Positions 17,908 through 25,656 of a DNA stretch of 64,000 nucleotides are shown here, one piece after another; the first letter of the stretch is position 1, and each line of letters starts with the position of its first letter. The stretch lies in assembly GCA_964342465.1 (NCBI GenBank), contig CAYFFQ010000003.1, positions 100,925-164,924 of the forward strand, read 5' to 3'. The position numbers and the translations under genes are program-made. The notes under the pieces were generated by a model. The model worked only from the letters and a program-made list of their open reading frames with translations. It was not told the DNA's origin and did no database searches. Source of the DNA: MGIIb-Q1 sp964342465 (GTDB lineage Archaea > Thermoplasmatota > Poseidoniia > Poseidoniales > Thalassarchaeaceae).

Positions 17908-18309
17908 ATGAAGAAGACAATTCTCGCCATCGCGCTAACTCTCACAATGACCATTGCTGGCTGCACAGGGACCGATGGTGAATGGACAAGAGTCGGTGCA
18001 TCCGAATTCAATGACCTCATCATCGACAATCCAGATGCGTTTCTTCTCGATGTGAGAACCCAATCCGAATGGAAAGACGACGGGCATATAGATGGTGCCA
18101 CGCTCATTCCACACGACCAAATCGATACACAGACGGATGACCTGCCCGCAGACAAGGACACACCCATTTTCCTCTATTGCCGGAGCGGAAACCGCTCGCA
18201 GACCGCTGCCAAGTCACTTCTTGACTTGGGATACACGAATGTCACCGACCTCGACAGTGGAATCAGCGGCTGGAAGAATGCAGGATATTCAGTCACCTAC
18301 GGTTCGTAA
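17908..18309 (+). CDS. Rhodanese-domain lipoprotein
   Basis: A 133-residue protein with an 18-residue lipoprotein signal ending TIAGC, so it is probably anchored outside the membrane. The rest is one rhodanese domain: FLLDVRTQSEW, GHIDGATLIPH and the active-site loop YCRSGNRS with Cys, then LGYTNVTDLDSGISGWKNAG. It would bind sulfane sulfur or act on small thiols in the extracytoplasmic space. The GAGACAGAGGA purine stretch before the ATG may serve ribosome binding. The next gene is convergent, 37 bases away. Confidence 0.87.
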   Translation: MKKTILAIALTLTMTIAGCTGTDGEWTRVGASEFNDLIIDNPDAFLLDVRTQSEWKDDGHIDGATLIPHDQIDTQTDDLPADKDTPIFLYCRSGNRSQTAAKSLLDLGYTNVTDLDSGISGWKNAGYSVTYGS

Positions 18310-18346
18310 CGAGAGCCAAACTTACACTATTTTGCAGATAGAGACC

Positions 18347-18847
18347 TCATTGGCGAGAGGGTATTTTCCATCCCATCCAATACATACCGAAGGCCCATAC
18401 AACCAAGATGAACGCCTGACCATACCCGGGGTCGCCAGCCACAGTCGTCCCCCAGATGGAGAACCCAGACATGAGGGTGATGATGACAGCAATCCATTTC
18501 TTGGCGTGAGAAGGCAGCGTCTTCCCAGTGGCATAGTAGTCAAAAAGTGCCTTTCCGAACCAGCGATTGGTCAAGGTCCAGCGAAACAATTTCTCGTTAG
18601 ACAGGGAGAAGAGGTAGGCGGCAGGTACAGCCCATGATACCGTAGGCCAACCAGGGACCCAAATCCCGATTATCGCACAGCCGATGAAGAGAACACCGAG
18701 AGCGACATACAGTTTTCTACGAATAGGTGTCGACTTTCGAGAATATTTCACGACGATTTCGTCAACACTTTCCAAGCGCGCCACCACGACCCCCCCTCCT
18801 AGTTCCAGCGCCCAGTCATCGTGGTAAAAAACAGCCGATTCGCTCAA
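18347..18847 (-). CDS. DUF454 (YbaN-like) membrane protein
   Basis: A 166-residue protein. After about 45 soluble residues comes a DUF454-type core: YVALGVLFIGCAIIGIWVPGWPTVSWAVPAAYLFSLS, then FRWTLTNRWFGKALFDYY, and two further membrane helices. This matches the inner-membrane YbaN family of unknown function. Convergent with the rhodanese gene and divergent from purN, whose start is about 70 bases away. Confidence 0.72.
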   Translation of the reverse strand: MSESAVFYHDDWALELGGGVVVARLESVDEIVVKYSRKSTPIRRKLYVALGVLFIGCAIIGIWVPGWPTVSWAVPAAYLFSLSNEKLFRWTLTNRWFGKALFDYYATGKTLPSHAKKWIAVIITLMSGFSIWGTTVAGDPGYGQAFILVVWAFGMYWMGWKIPSRQ

Positions 18848-18915
18848 GTGCAGTGGCCTGACCCCTTCCCCTCAAGGTGGCGACCCACGCCCCAATCCTG
18901 TGAGGTTTCCCGAAC

Positions 18916-19614
18916 ATGTTTGGTGACTATGTCCTTCCACGTGCGGCAAATCCTTCCACACCTCTGCGCTTAGGTGTGTTGATTTCAGGCTCAGGTTCGG
19001 GGTTGGAAGCGCTATTGCGACACCAGAAAAACCTCGGAAAAACTGGAAAATGTTCACATTTGACGGTTGTCGTCATCTCCGATAAAGCGGGAGTCAAAGG
19101 GCTGGAACGGGCGGCAGAACACGGCGTTGAGGCAATTTGTTTGCCGCTGCCGCCGCCTTCAGAGTTCGATAGCGCCGCCGAGCGGCGGCGAGCGCATGAA
19201 AACGAACTCTCAATAATACTGGATGAACACGGCGTTGAACTGGTGGTCTGTAGTGGATACATGCGAATTCTCACCGAGGAATTTCTCACCTCTAGGCTCG
19301 GCCGAGTTGTCAACATCCATCCATCACCTTGGGGGGAGAGTGGAGCACTTTTTCCCGGAGCACATGGAATCCGCGACACCCTTTCGAGTGGTAGTGAAGT
19401 GGCTGGAGCCTCAGTCCATTTTGTCTCGGCAGGTGTTGATGATGGGCCACTCATCGCCAGCGTTACCACACCCATCGATGCGGGTGAGAGCGAAGAGGCA
19501 TTGGGTGAGAGGGTCAGACATGAGATTGAGCACATTCTCTATCCAGTGGTGATAGATGCTCTCGCTGAAGGGAGAGTCGTCGAAGAAGAGGGGAGATTCA
19601 CCATCAAAGATTGA
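18916..19614 (+). CDS. purN: Phosphoribosylglycinamide formyltransferase
   Basis: A 232-residue GAR transformylase that uses 10-formyl-tetrahydrofolate in purine synthesis. The N-terminus has LGVLISGSGSGLEALL. The catalytic Asn and His are in VVNIHPS (133 and 135) and the Asp in AGVDDGPLI (about 175). A longer than usual loop (PWGESGAL) separates the HPS motif from FPGAHG. The last 51 bases of the gene belong to the first copy of a 93-bp repeat duplicated directly after the stop. It pairs functionally with purH upstream. Confidence 0.92.
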   Translation: MFGDYVLPRAANPSTPLRLGVLISGSGSGLEALLRHQKNLGKTGKCSHLTVVVISDKAGVKGLERAAEHGVEAICLPLPPPSEFDSAAERRRAHENELSIILDEHGVELVVCSGYMRILTEEFLTSRLGRVVNIHPSPWGESGALFPGAHGIRDTLSSGSEVAGASVHFVSAGVDDGPLIASVTTPIDAGESEEALGERVRHEIEHILYPVVIDALAEGRVVEEEGRFTIKD

Positions 19615-19749
19615 GCAAACCCCAACGGCTCACAAGCATTGGTGTCAGCAACTTCCGCTGAAGGGAGAGTCGTCGAAGAAGAGGGGAGATTCACCATCAA
19701 AGATTGACGAAACCCCAACGGCTCACAAGCATTGGTGTCAGCAACTTCC
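19564..19749. repeat. Tandem 93-bp repeat made from the 3' end of purN
   Basis: Bases 19564-19656 (last 17 codons and stop of purN plus 42 bases) are repeated at 19657-19749 with only a GC/CG-type change after the stop. A third unit may start at the CGCAGAAG near 19750. The array leads into the assembly gap at 19808, so its true copy number is unknown. No gene is seen between 19615 and 19956. Confidence 0.9.
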
Positions 19750-19752
19750 GCA

Positions 19753-19962
19753 GAAGCGTTTTGTGAAGGTCTAGTCGGCTCTGAAGACCATTGAATCACA
19801 GTCACAGNNNNNNNNNNNNNNNNNNNNNNNNNNNNNNNNNNNNNNNNNNNNNNNNNNNNNNNNNNNNNNNNNNNNNNNNNNNNNNNNNNNNNNNNNNNNN
19901 NNNNNNNGAAGCGTTTTGTGAAGGTCTAGTCGGCTCTGAAGACCATTGAATCACAGTCACAG
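19753..19962. other. 100-N assembly gap flanked by identical 55-base ends
   Basis: The run of N covers 19808-19907, exactly 100 bases. The 55 bases before it (19753-19807) are identical to the 55 after it (19908-19962). Such an exact overlap at contig ends is expected from a de Bruijn assembler with k of 55, joined by a scaffolder that writes 100 N for an unknown distance. The flanking duplication may not exist in the genome. Confidence 0.9.
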
Positions 19963-20739
19963 TTTGAGGGTGAGCCATCGGCGCTTCAACAGTTCCAATT
20001 CTTCAGGTGTGTTTGCACCTTCCAACCTCGAGAGGTCGACGCCACCATCACGCAGAGTCTGTGTGGTGACAATTTTGACTCCAGCATCGAGCATCACCTC
20101 AATGGCGGATTTTGCCTTGCGGCCGCTGAGAAGGGCTTCCATCACATCTTGATGACCCTGTTGGATGGACTCGAACAACTGCTTGGGCCGAACAAGTGAG
20201 AGCAGTGGCGCAGGGCTCCCATCCTGCATTTGCGGCATCACACCTCCGCCTTCCTCTTCCAATTGACTTGCGAGAACTTCGACCAACTTGCTGTCCATGA
20301 GTGGTACATCATTGGAAGTGAGCATCGCCAAGTTGCATCTCTCATCATGCAGAGCATATCCAAGTAAACCATTGATTCCGACCACGGGGTGTCTGAACGG
20401 AAGACCTCCTGATTTATCACCAGCACCGCCGACCACCTCCACATCTTTCTGCCACATCTGACAGGTCCACGGCAGACCTTCACCCAACCATCGATATGTC
20501 AGGTGCTTCCACTCCTCCTCGCCTTGAGATGTGAGATATCTCTTCTCTTCGCCATCTTCTTCGTGGCAGATAATGGCGAATTCCATTCCCGCTTGGCGAT
20601 GGCGGCGGAGGACAGATTGTAGCATCGGCTCGCCGTTGAAATCGACCCAATTCTTGTCTTCACCCATTCTCTTGCTGAATCCACCGGCGAGCACCAGAGC
20701 GTGGGTTGGCATCCCAGTATCAAAGGAAGGTCGGGCCAT
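19957..20739 (-). CDS. MobA-like nucleotidyltransferase
   Basis: A 260-residue protein with the N-terminal nucleotide-binding motif LVLAGGFSKRMGEDKNWVDFNG, typical of molybdenum-cofactor guanylyltransferase (MobA) and related NTP transferases, plus TSNDVPLMDSKL with the metal-binding Asp. The tail (LSRLEGANTPEELELLKRRW) matches the MobA-type ending DINTPEDL. A CTP or GTP transfer to a cofactor is likely; the cofactor is not certain. The gene's last bases fall within the sequence duplicated at the assembly gap, so the extreme C-terminus should be treated with care. Confidence 0.8.
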   Translation of the reverse strand: MARPSFDTGMPTHALVLAGGFSKRMGEDKNWVDFNGEPMLQSVLRRHRQAGMEFAIICHEEDGEEKRYLTSQGEEEWKHLTYRWLGEGLPWTCQMWQKDVEVVGGAGDKSGGLPFRHPVVGINGLLGYALHDERCNLAMLTSNDVPLMDSKLVEVLASQLEEEGGGVMPQMQDGSPAPLLSLVRPKQLFESIQQGHQDVMEALLSGRKAKSAIEVMLDAGVKIVTTQTLRDGGVDLSRLEGANTPEELELLKRRWLTLKL

Positions 20740-20794
20740 TTCTCTCGACCTCGATGACCCTCACAACCGAACTGTCACAGACAGCCAACCCAAT

Positions 20795-20998
20795 CTATTC
20801 GACCTCGGCGATTCTGTTGACAGCATATTCCAACTCCCTCATCAAACTGTTCGCCCGCCCAAGAATCGCCAAGCGGTCCCGCTTTGTCTGTGCCTCAGGC
20901 AACCATTCCAACAACTGTCTGACATCAGTGGTGTTGCGCTGGAGAAGATATTCGAGGGCGGCCAGCGCGATGGGGTCGGCCGGCTCAAGAAAGCGCAT
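20795..20998 (-). CDS. Small helical protein, function unknown
   Basis: A 67-residue, acidic, leucine-rich protein predicted to be all alpha-helical. It lies 55 bases upstream of the mobA-like gene in the same direction and has an AAAGGGG purine block before its ATG. A long overlapping frame on the other strand is rich in Ser, Pro and Arg and looks non-coding. No family was recognised; the call rests on composition and position. Confidence 0.5.
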   Translation of the reverse strand: MRFLEPADPIALAALEYLLQRNTTDVRQLLEWLPEAQTKRDRLAILGRANSLMRELEYAVNRIAEVE

Positions 20999-21359
20999 GG
21001 CGACCCCTTTGAGAGGTCACAAATCATCTTTGTGCAATCGCGAAGTGATATTTGGAAAAAATTTCACCTCTTCTCAGAATCGAAAATCATTTCCCGTGCT
21101 CAGCAGAAATGGAAAACCAATTGGTTAGATAATTCACCTCTTGACAGCGCTGCTTTGTCAGAGTTTACCGCTTTCCAACAGAGAAACTTCAGAGTTCAAT
21201 ACAATCCAGCAACGCATCGAAGGTGAAATGGGGCCGTGAACCCCTTCACCCGCAACATACGTTTCATCAGCGAATGGTGGCACCTCCTTCGTACCCTCGT
21301 AGTGAACTCAAACCTAGAACGCTCACCAAACCCCTCCGTGAAAAGAGATAGTTCCAACA
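20999..21359. other. Intergenic stretch without recognised features
   Basis: This 361-base interval lies between two minus-strand genes. It contains AT-rich patches (around 21050-21090 and 21110-21135) that could hold the promoter of the small gene and mobA, but no repeat, tRNA or convincing reading frame was seen. Confidence 0.5.
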
Positions 21360-21875
21360 TCATCTCTTCAGCCGCACCGAGTCGAACATTCCACCCACGA
21401 TGTCGATGACGACGGTGAGGTCATCCTTCACCTTGTCCAGCAGTTTCGGCTCGACACTCTCCTCAAGCGAGCCCCGCAATTGTTCCATCGCACCGTGATG
21501 CTCCTCGTCACTGATGTCAAGCACAGAGCGTAATTGGGCGATGACAGCCATCTCGTCATGGCTCAGTGAAGCGTTGGCGAAAGCGGTCTCGAACATCTCG
21601 CGATAGATGTTCACTCTCTCCCTCCTGCCGACGACTCTTCCCCCTTCAACAACCTCTCCCCGAAGGACATCCGTGTAGATGGCGCCGGGTCGTCTGCGCA
21701 GTTCATCCTCGTCCTTGAAGAGAAGAATGGCCAATTTTGTCGCCAACCGTTGTTCCTCACGAGTGAGCACTCCATCGCGCAGCAGAACCTCAATGACCGC
21801 CGCATACACCTCGCGGGTGCGCACAGGCTCCCCCCCATCAGCCACGCCAACCGAAGGCGAAGTTCTCTTTATCAC
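21360..21875 (-). CDS. TerB-like helical protein, function unknown
   Basis: A 171-residue, mostly helical protein. EVYAAVIEVLLRDGVLTREEQRLATKLAILL and a later segment (ANASLSHDEMAVIAQLRSVLDISDEEHHGAM) look like two copies of the TerB-type helical pattern (an Asp-Gly turn followed by EE). The genes at 50473 and 51204 have similar segments. TerB-like domains are linked with membrane stress and tellurite-resistance modules, but nothing here fixes a role. Divergent from dnaG with a 148-base gap. Confidence 0.6.
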   Translation of the reverse strand: MIKRTSPSVGVADGGEPVRTREVYAAVIEVLLRDGVLTREEQRLATKLAILLFKDEDELRRRPGAIYTDVLRGEVVEGGRVVGRRERVNIYREMFETAFANASLSHDEMAVIAQLRSVLDISDEEHHGAMEQLRGSLEESVEPKLLDKVKDDLTVVIDIVGGMFDSVRLKR

Positions 21876-22011
21876 CTGTTTGGGTGGTGCGGTGGGTTCT
21901 TGAAGGGGGGTATGGTCGGCCGTTCCACAGGCTCACCTGTCCCACTCACCGGGCGCACAGGCGCTCGTTCCAGAGAAGACCGGCCCAGTTTGGGGGGCGG
22001 CACGACCTGCT

Positions 22012-22019
22012 GAGGAGAT
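22012..22019 (+). promoter_or_regulatory. Strong ribosome-binding site of dnaG
   Basis: GAGGAGAT ends four bases before the dnaG ATG and matches the AGGAGGTGAT complement of archaeal 16S rRNA in most positions. It fixes the start at 22024. Confidence 0.6.
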
Positions 22020-22023
22020 ACCA

Positions 22024-23172
22024 ATGAAAGAATCAGGTAATGCGAAATACATGATACATGTGAACGTCAAACTCGACGGTCAAGCGCGGAGAAAGGACAT
22101 CATCGGGGCGATTTTCGGCCAGACAGAGGGACTCATGCCAGAGTCCCTCGACCTGAGGAAATTGCAGAGGTCTGGCCGCATCGGGCACATCGATGTCGAC
22201 CTAGACAGCAACAAAGGAAAGGTGGCGGGGGTCATTCGAATTCCCTCATCGCTTGAGAATGTGGAAAGTGCCATCATCGGCGCTGCCTTGGAGACAATCG
22301 AAAGAATCGGTCCGGCAGCGGCGGAACTGAAGGTGATTGAGATACAGAACATCCGCTCTTCCAAGCGCAACGCGATGGTTGACAGAGCGAAGGACATCCT
22401 GCTCGACCTCGTGCGGGCGAGGGATACCGATGCGAGCGGTCTCATCGACGAGGTTCGCAGCGTTCTGACCACCAGCGAGGTGACCACCTACAAGGAGACC
22501 GAGATGACCTGTGGCCCCAATGTCGAAGAGTCAGACGCACTCATCATAGTTGAAGGCAGAAACGATGTGATGAACCTCGCCAAGTGTGGCATCAAGAACG
22601 CGATAGCGGTCATGGGTGCAGGAGTTGACCCAAAATTGGCCGAACTCGCCTCAGGAAAGTCGATGGTCAAAGCATTCCTTGACGGCGACCGTGGTGGGCA
22701 GATGATCGCCCTCGAACTCTCTGGAGTCTTGGGTGCCAATCTCACACACATCGCCTTCGCCCCTGTGGGCAGGGAAGTGGAGCACCTCGAGAAGAAGGTC
22801 ATAGGCAAGCATCTCGGTCAGGCTGAACCGGCCAAGAGGGTCATCGCCCGCATCGAGAAGACCGAGGGTGCAGTGAACGGCGCAGCCGACATTCCCGACG
22901 AGGTCAAGGAGTGGGCGGAGAACATGCCCGCCAAGGCGAATCAGGCAGTCGTGATTCTCGCGGACGGCAGCGCCAGCGAGCCGGCCAGTTACAAGGCGGC
23001 GGTGGCCGAGGCGGCGGAAGCGGACGGTGCTCAGGCGCTGGTCATCAAGACCAAGGCGACCGAGAAACTGTTGGAGATTGTCGCAGAGAGTGGGGTGCCG
23101 ACGATTATCGTCACCAAGAGTGATGGCGCAGCACCGGAAGGCATGACCGTCTGGGCCACAGACGATTTCTGA
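22024..23172 (+). CDS. dnaG: Archaeal DnaG-like primase (TOPRIM protein)
   Basis: A 382-residue archaeal DnaG. The N-terminus (YMIHVNVKLDGQARRKDIIGAIFGQTEGL) is the archaeal-specific domain. The TOPRIM core has the catalytic Glu in IVEGRNDV (about 177) and the DGDRGG motif (Asp 220 and 222). Archaeal DnaG makes short primers in vitro and is also found with the exosome. The C-terminal third is Ala/Glu/Lys-rich and ends in a stretch (LVIKTKATEKLLEIVAESG) not part of the core. It stands alone in this neighbourhood. Confidence 0.94.
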   Translation: MKESGNAKYMIHVNVKLDGQARRKDIIGAIFGQTEGLMPESLDLRKLQRSGRIGHIDVDLDSNKGKVAGVIRIPSSLENVESAIIGAALETIERIGPAAAELKVIEIQNIRSSKRNAMVDRAKDILLDLVRARDTDASGLIDEVRSVLTTSEVTTYKETEMTCGPNVEESDALIIVEGRNDVMNLAKCGIKNAIAVMGAGVDPKLAELASGKSMVKAFLDGDRGGQMIALELSGVLGANLTHIAFAPVGREVEHLEKKVIGKHLGQAEPAKRVIARIEKTEGAVNGAADIPDEVKEWAENMPAKANQAVVILADGSASEPASYKAAVAEAAEADGAQALVIKTKATEKLLEIVAESGVPTIIVTKSDGAAPEGMTVWATDDF

Positions 23173-23239
23173 TTGTGACCATTCGGCTGACAACCGAGAT
23201 GGTTCGATGCCGCTCTCCACCAGCGCGCACGAATGATAA

Positions 23240-25588
23240 GTGAAGTCTTTCTTTGCCGAATTCATGCAGGCGGCCGAAGGCACACCGGAACCGCCGCCTG
23301 CGACCGACCCCCAAGTCTCCATCATCCAAGAAGGAGCCCTCCCTCCTCTCTCGACATCGGGGAATCACCCACACAGTCACATACACATGAGAGACGGCAC
23401 CGACTCAGGGACACCACCGACTGACATCAGGGAATCACCACCTCAGTCACAGACACTCCAAAGACTGAATTTCGTACTGGTGTTGGTAGCACTCATCCTA
23501 TCGGTCTATTCTCCGTTTTCAGACGCATGGCAGGTCAGCAGTTCCGAGGAGGAGAATTTCTCCATGACAACGGCAGCAGGGCTCGATGATATGGAGGTCA
23601 CGGTCTGTATAGATGGAGAGTGTACCACTCATACCGACGATTTTGGCAGCATGTATGACAACTGTACGAAGAACCTCAACGATGCGAACATCACCAACGG
23701 CAGCCAATACGATTTATGTCAGGAACTCGGCGATATCGCCATCGCTGGCATCGTCGAGATGGTCTTTCTCACCCTCTCCATCATTCTCTTGTTGGGTGCC
23801 GCGGCACTGATTGTCATTGCCCATCAGGGGCGAATCATTCCTCACTACGAAAAGGCACCACTCGCCGCCGGCACGATGCTGTTGTTTGGTCTGCTGCTCT
23901 GGCGTTGGCTCCTTCCAGAAGATGATGTTCTCACCCTCGGCCGCGCCGCCAAGGCTGTTGTTTCAGCAGCAGTTCTAACGCTGTTATCAGGCATTTCAAC
24001 CTCAGTCTGGCGATTCTATACACCTGGTGAAAGACCGGCTGGACTCGGGGTGAGAGTGAGTGTGGATGGTGCGCACAACGAGTTTCCCCTTTGGGAGAGT
24101 GAGGCCGGCCACAAGACTGTGTCTATGGTCGTCGATGGTGATTTGTTGCGGGTCTCCCAAGCACGAAGAGAGGAGTCAGGTACGGTGGTTGATGACCATT
24201 TCATGTCCCTGAAAAGCGCCTTCACCGGATTCACCCATCAGCGCTACGATTGGCTTGATACTACCAAGCATATCTGGTGGCTCTTGACAGTTGTAGGATT
24301 CATCCTCTTGTTTATGGTGAAGGGGTGGATACCTCTGGCGATTCTAATTATTGGGGCATTGTTCTCTTTAGTTCAATTCGCTGACCCAGAATTGTTGATA
24401 TTCGAAACCCACGGAGGTCGCCATCGAGTTCTGTTGTATCGTTTTGCTTCCAACAGGGAATTGATGAATTATAGCATGGATTCAGTCGATGATGTCATCC
24501 AAAATCTGTTGCAGGGTGGGGAATTTGATTGTCAGCAGATAAGCGAGTTCGCGGTATCATTGGAGCTGAAGCGGGAGGCTGACAGGGCGGCGACTAGGGC
24601 TGAAGTTGAGGAGAACGCGAGACTTGCTAAGAAGGAGATGGAACTTGCCGCAAAGGAAGCGGCTTTGGCTGAAAAGGCCGCAGAAATAGCCGCCGCAGAC
24701 AAGGCGAAATCTGAGCGAATCGCCGCCGAGAAATCCGCGGCGTTGAGGGCAGCACGGCAGGAGGAACTCGCCAATAGAGAGGCGGAACTGGCGGCGAAAG
24801 AGGCCGAAATCGCCGCCGCGGAAAAAGCCGCCGCGGAAAAGGCCGCAGCGGAAAAGGCGAAATCTGAGCGAATCGCAGCAGAAAAGGCCGCGGCAGACAA
24901 GGCGAAATCTGAGCGAATCGCAGCAGAAAAGGCAGCGGCAGACAAGGCGAAATCTGAGCGAATCGCAGCAGAAAAGGCGAAATCTGAGCGAATCGCAGCA
25001 GAAAAGGCAGCAGCAGAAAAAACAGAGGCTGAGCGAGCAAGAACTGAGCAAATTGCTGCTGAAGGTGTTAGGGCAGAGCGAGCATCTGCCGAGCCAGTCA
25101 CTTCTGAGACGGCCGCACCCCCGCCGTCAGTTGCCAGCGCAGCGGATGGGCAGAGCAGGGCGACCATTCCACCCGCTCCACCCCCTCCATCCACACCGCT
25201 GGGAGCGGCCCCCACGCAACCGATTCTCGCCACCAAATCCCATCTTGAACCGCTACCGCCACCCCCACCCCCACACGGCGCACCCCCCGTCCATGCACCG
25301 CCGCCACCAGCGGTAGGACAGTTTCCCCCACCATCTCCACCAGCCGGTGCTGGGATTCTGCCACCTCCCCCATCGGGCGGTGTTCCCCTCGCCAAAAGTA
25401 GTGGGGCCACCCCTCCACCTCCTCACGGACTGCCACCGCCACCACCTAGTGCGAAACACCCACCCATCGACCCGTTCGCCCCACAACCAAGGAAAGAGGC
25501 GAGCAGTTACACCGTCAAGGCCGCACCACGCCAAGAATCGTTGTCCACGGCTGAGGCGATGGACCTGTTGAGCGACCTCAATGAATGA
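23240..25588 (+). CDS. Membrane protein with TolA-like coiled coil and proline-rich tail
   Basis: A 782-residue protein in four parts. A Pro/Ser/His-rich N-terminal 70 residues comes first. Next is a membrane region with about five helices (near 78-95, 165-190, 203-220, 232-250 and 345-385) and a Cys-containing extracellular loop. Then about 170 residues of Ala/Glu/Lys coiled coil built from 15-residue units (AAADKAKSERIAAEK), and a proline-rich tail of about 120 residues. The coiled-coil DNA has 45-bp units at 24856, 24901 and 24946, with a 30-bp step to 24976. It starts at GTG. TolA-like spacing and Pro-rich tails often reach across envelopes or bind partners. No family was recognised. Confidence 0.75.
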   Translation: MKSFFAEFMQAAEGTPEPPPATDPQVSIIQEGALPPLSTSGNHPHSHIHMRDGTDSGTPPTDIRESPPQSQTLQRLNFVLVLVALILSVYSPFSDAWQVSSSEEENFSMTTAAGLDDMEVTVCIDGECTTHTDDFGSMYDNCTKNLNDANITNGSQYDLCQELGDIAIAGIVEMVFLTLSIILLLGAAALIVIAHQGRIIPHYEKAPLAAGTMLLFGLLLWRWLLPEDDVLTLGRAAKAVVSAAVLTLLSGISTSVWRFYTPGERPAGLGVRVSVDGAHNEFPLWESEAGHKTVSMVVDGDLLRVSQARREESGTVVDDHFMSLKSAFTGFTHQRYDWLDTTKHIWWLLTVVGFILLFMVKGWIPLAILIIGALFSLVQFADPELLIFETHGGRHRVLLYRFASNRELMNYSMDSVDDVIQNLLQGGEFDCQQISEFAVSLELKREADRAATRAEVEENARLAKKEMELAAKEAALAEKAAEIAAADKAKSERIAAEKSAALRAARQEELANREAELAAKEAEIAAAEKAAAEKAAAEKAKSERIAAEKAAADKAKSERIAAEKAAADKAKSERIAAEKAKSERIAAEKAAAEKTEAERARTEQIAAEGVRAERASAEPVTSETAAPPPSVASAADGQSRATIPPAPPPPSTPLGAAPTQPILATKSHLEPLPPPPPPHGAPPVHAPPPPAVGQFPPPSPPAGAGILPPPPSGGVPLAKSSGATPPPPHGLPPPPPSAKHPPIDPFAPQPRKEASSYTVKAAPRQESLSTAEAMDLLSDLNE
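24703..25010. repeat. In-frame 45-bp coding repeats
   Basis: GGCGAAATCTGAGCGAATCG recurs at 24703, 24856, 24901, 24946 and 24976. All spacings are multiples of 15 bases, so the repeat adds whole helical units of the coiled coil without a frameshift. Confidence 0.8.
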
Positions 25589-25656
25589 CTGCCTTAGCGG
25601 CCGACAGGTGTTCATCCCCGCACAGCACACCACATAGAAGCAGCGAATCCCGACTT

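Noticed and set aside
19753..19962. Genuine 55-bp duplication around the N run
   Set aside because: Exact 55-base identity on both sides of exactly 100 N is better explained as an assembly overlap.
24532..25410. Long Ala/Ser/Gly-rich frame on the minus strand
   Set aside because: It is the antisense of the coiled-coil and proline-rich region of the plus-strand gene; low complexity and no independent start signals.
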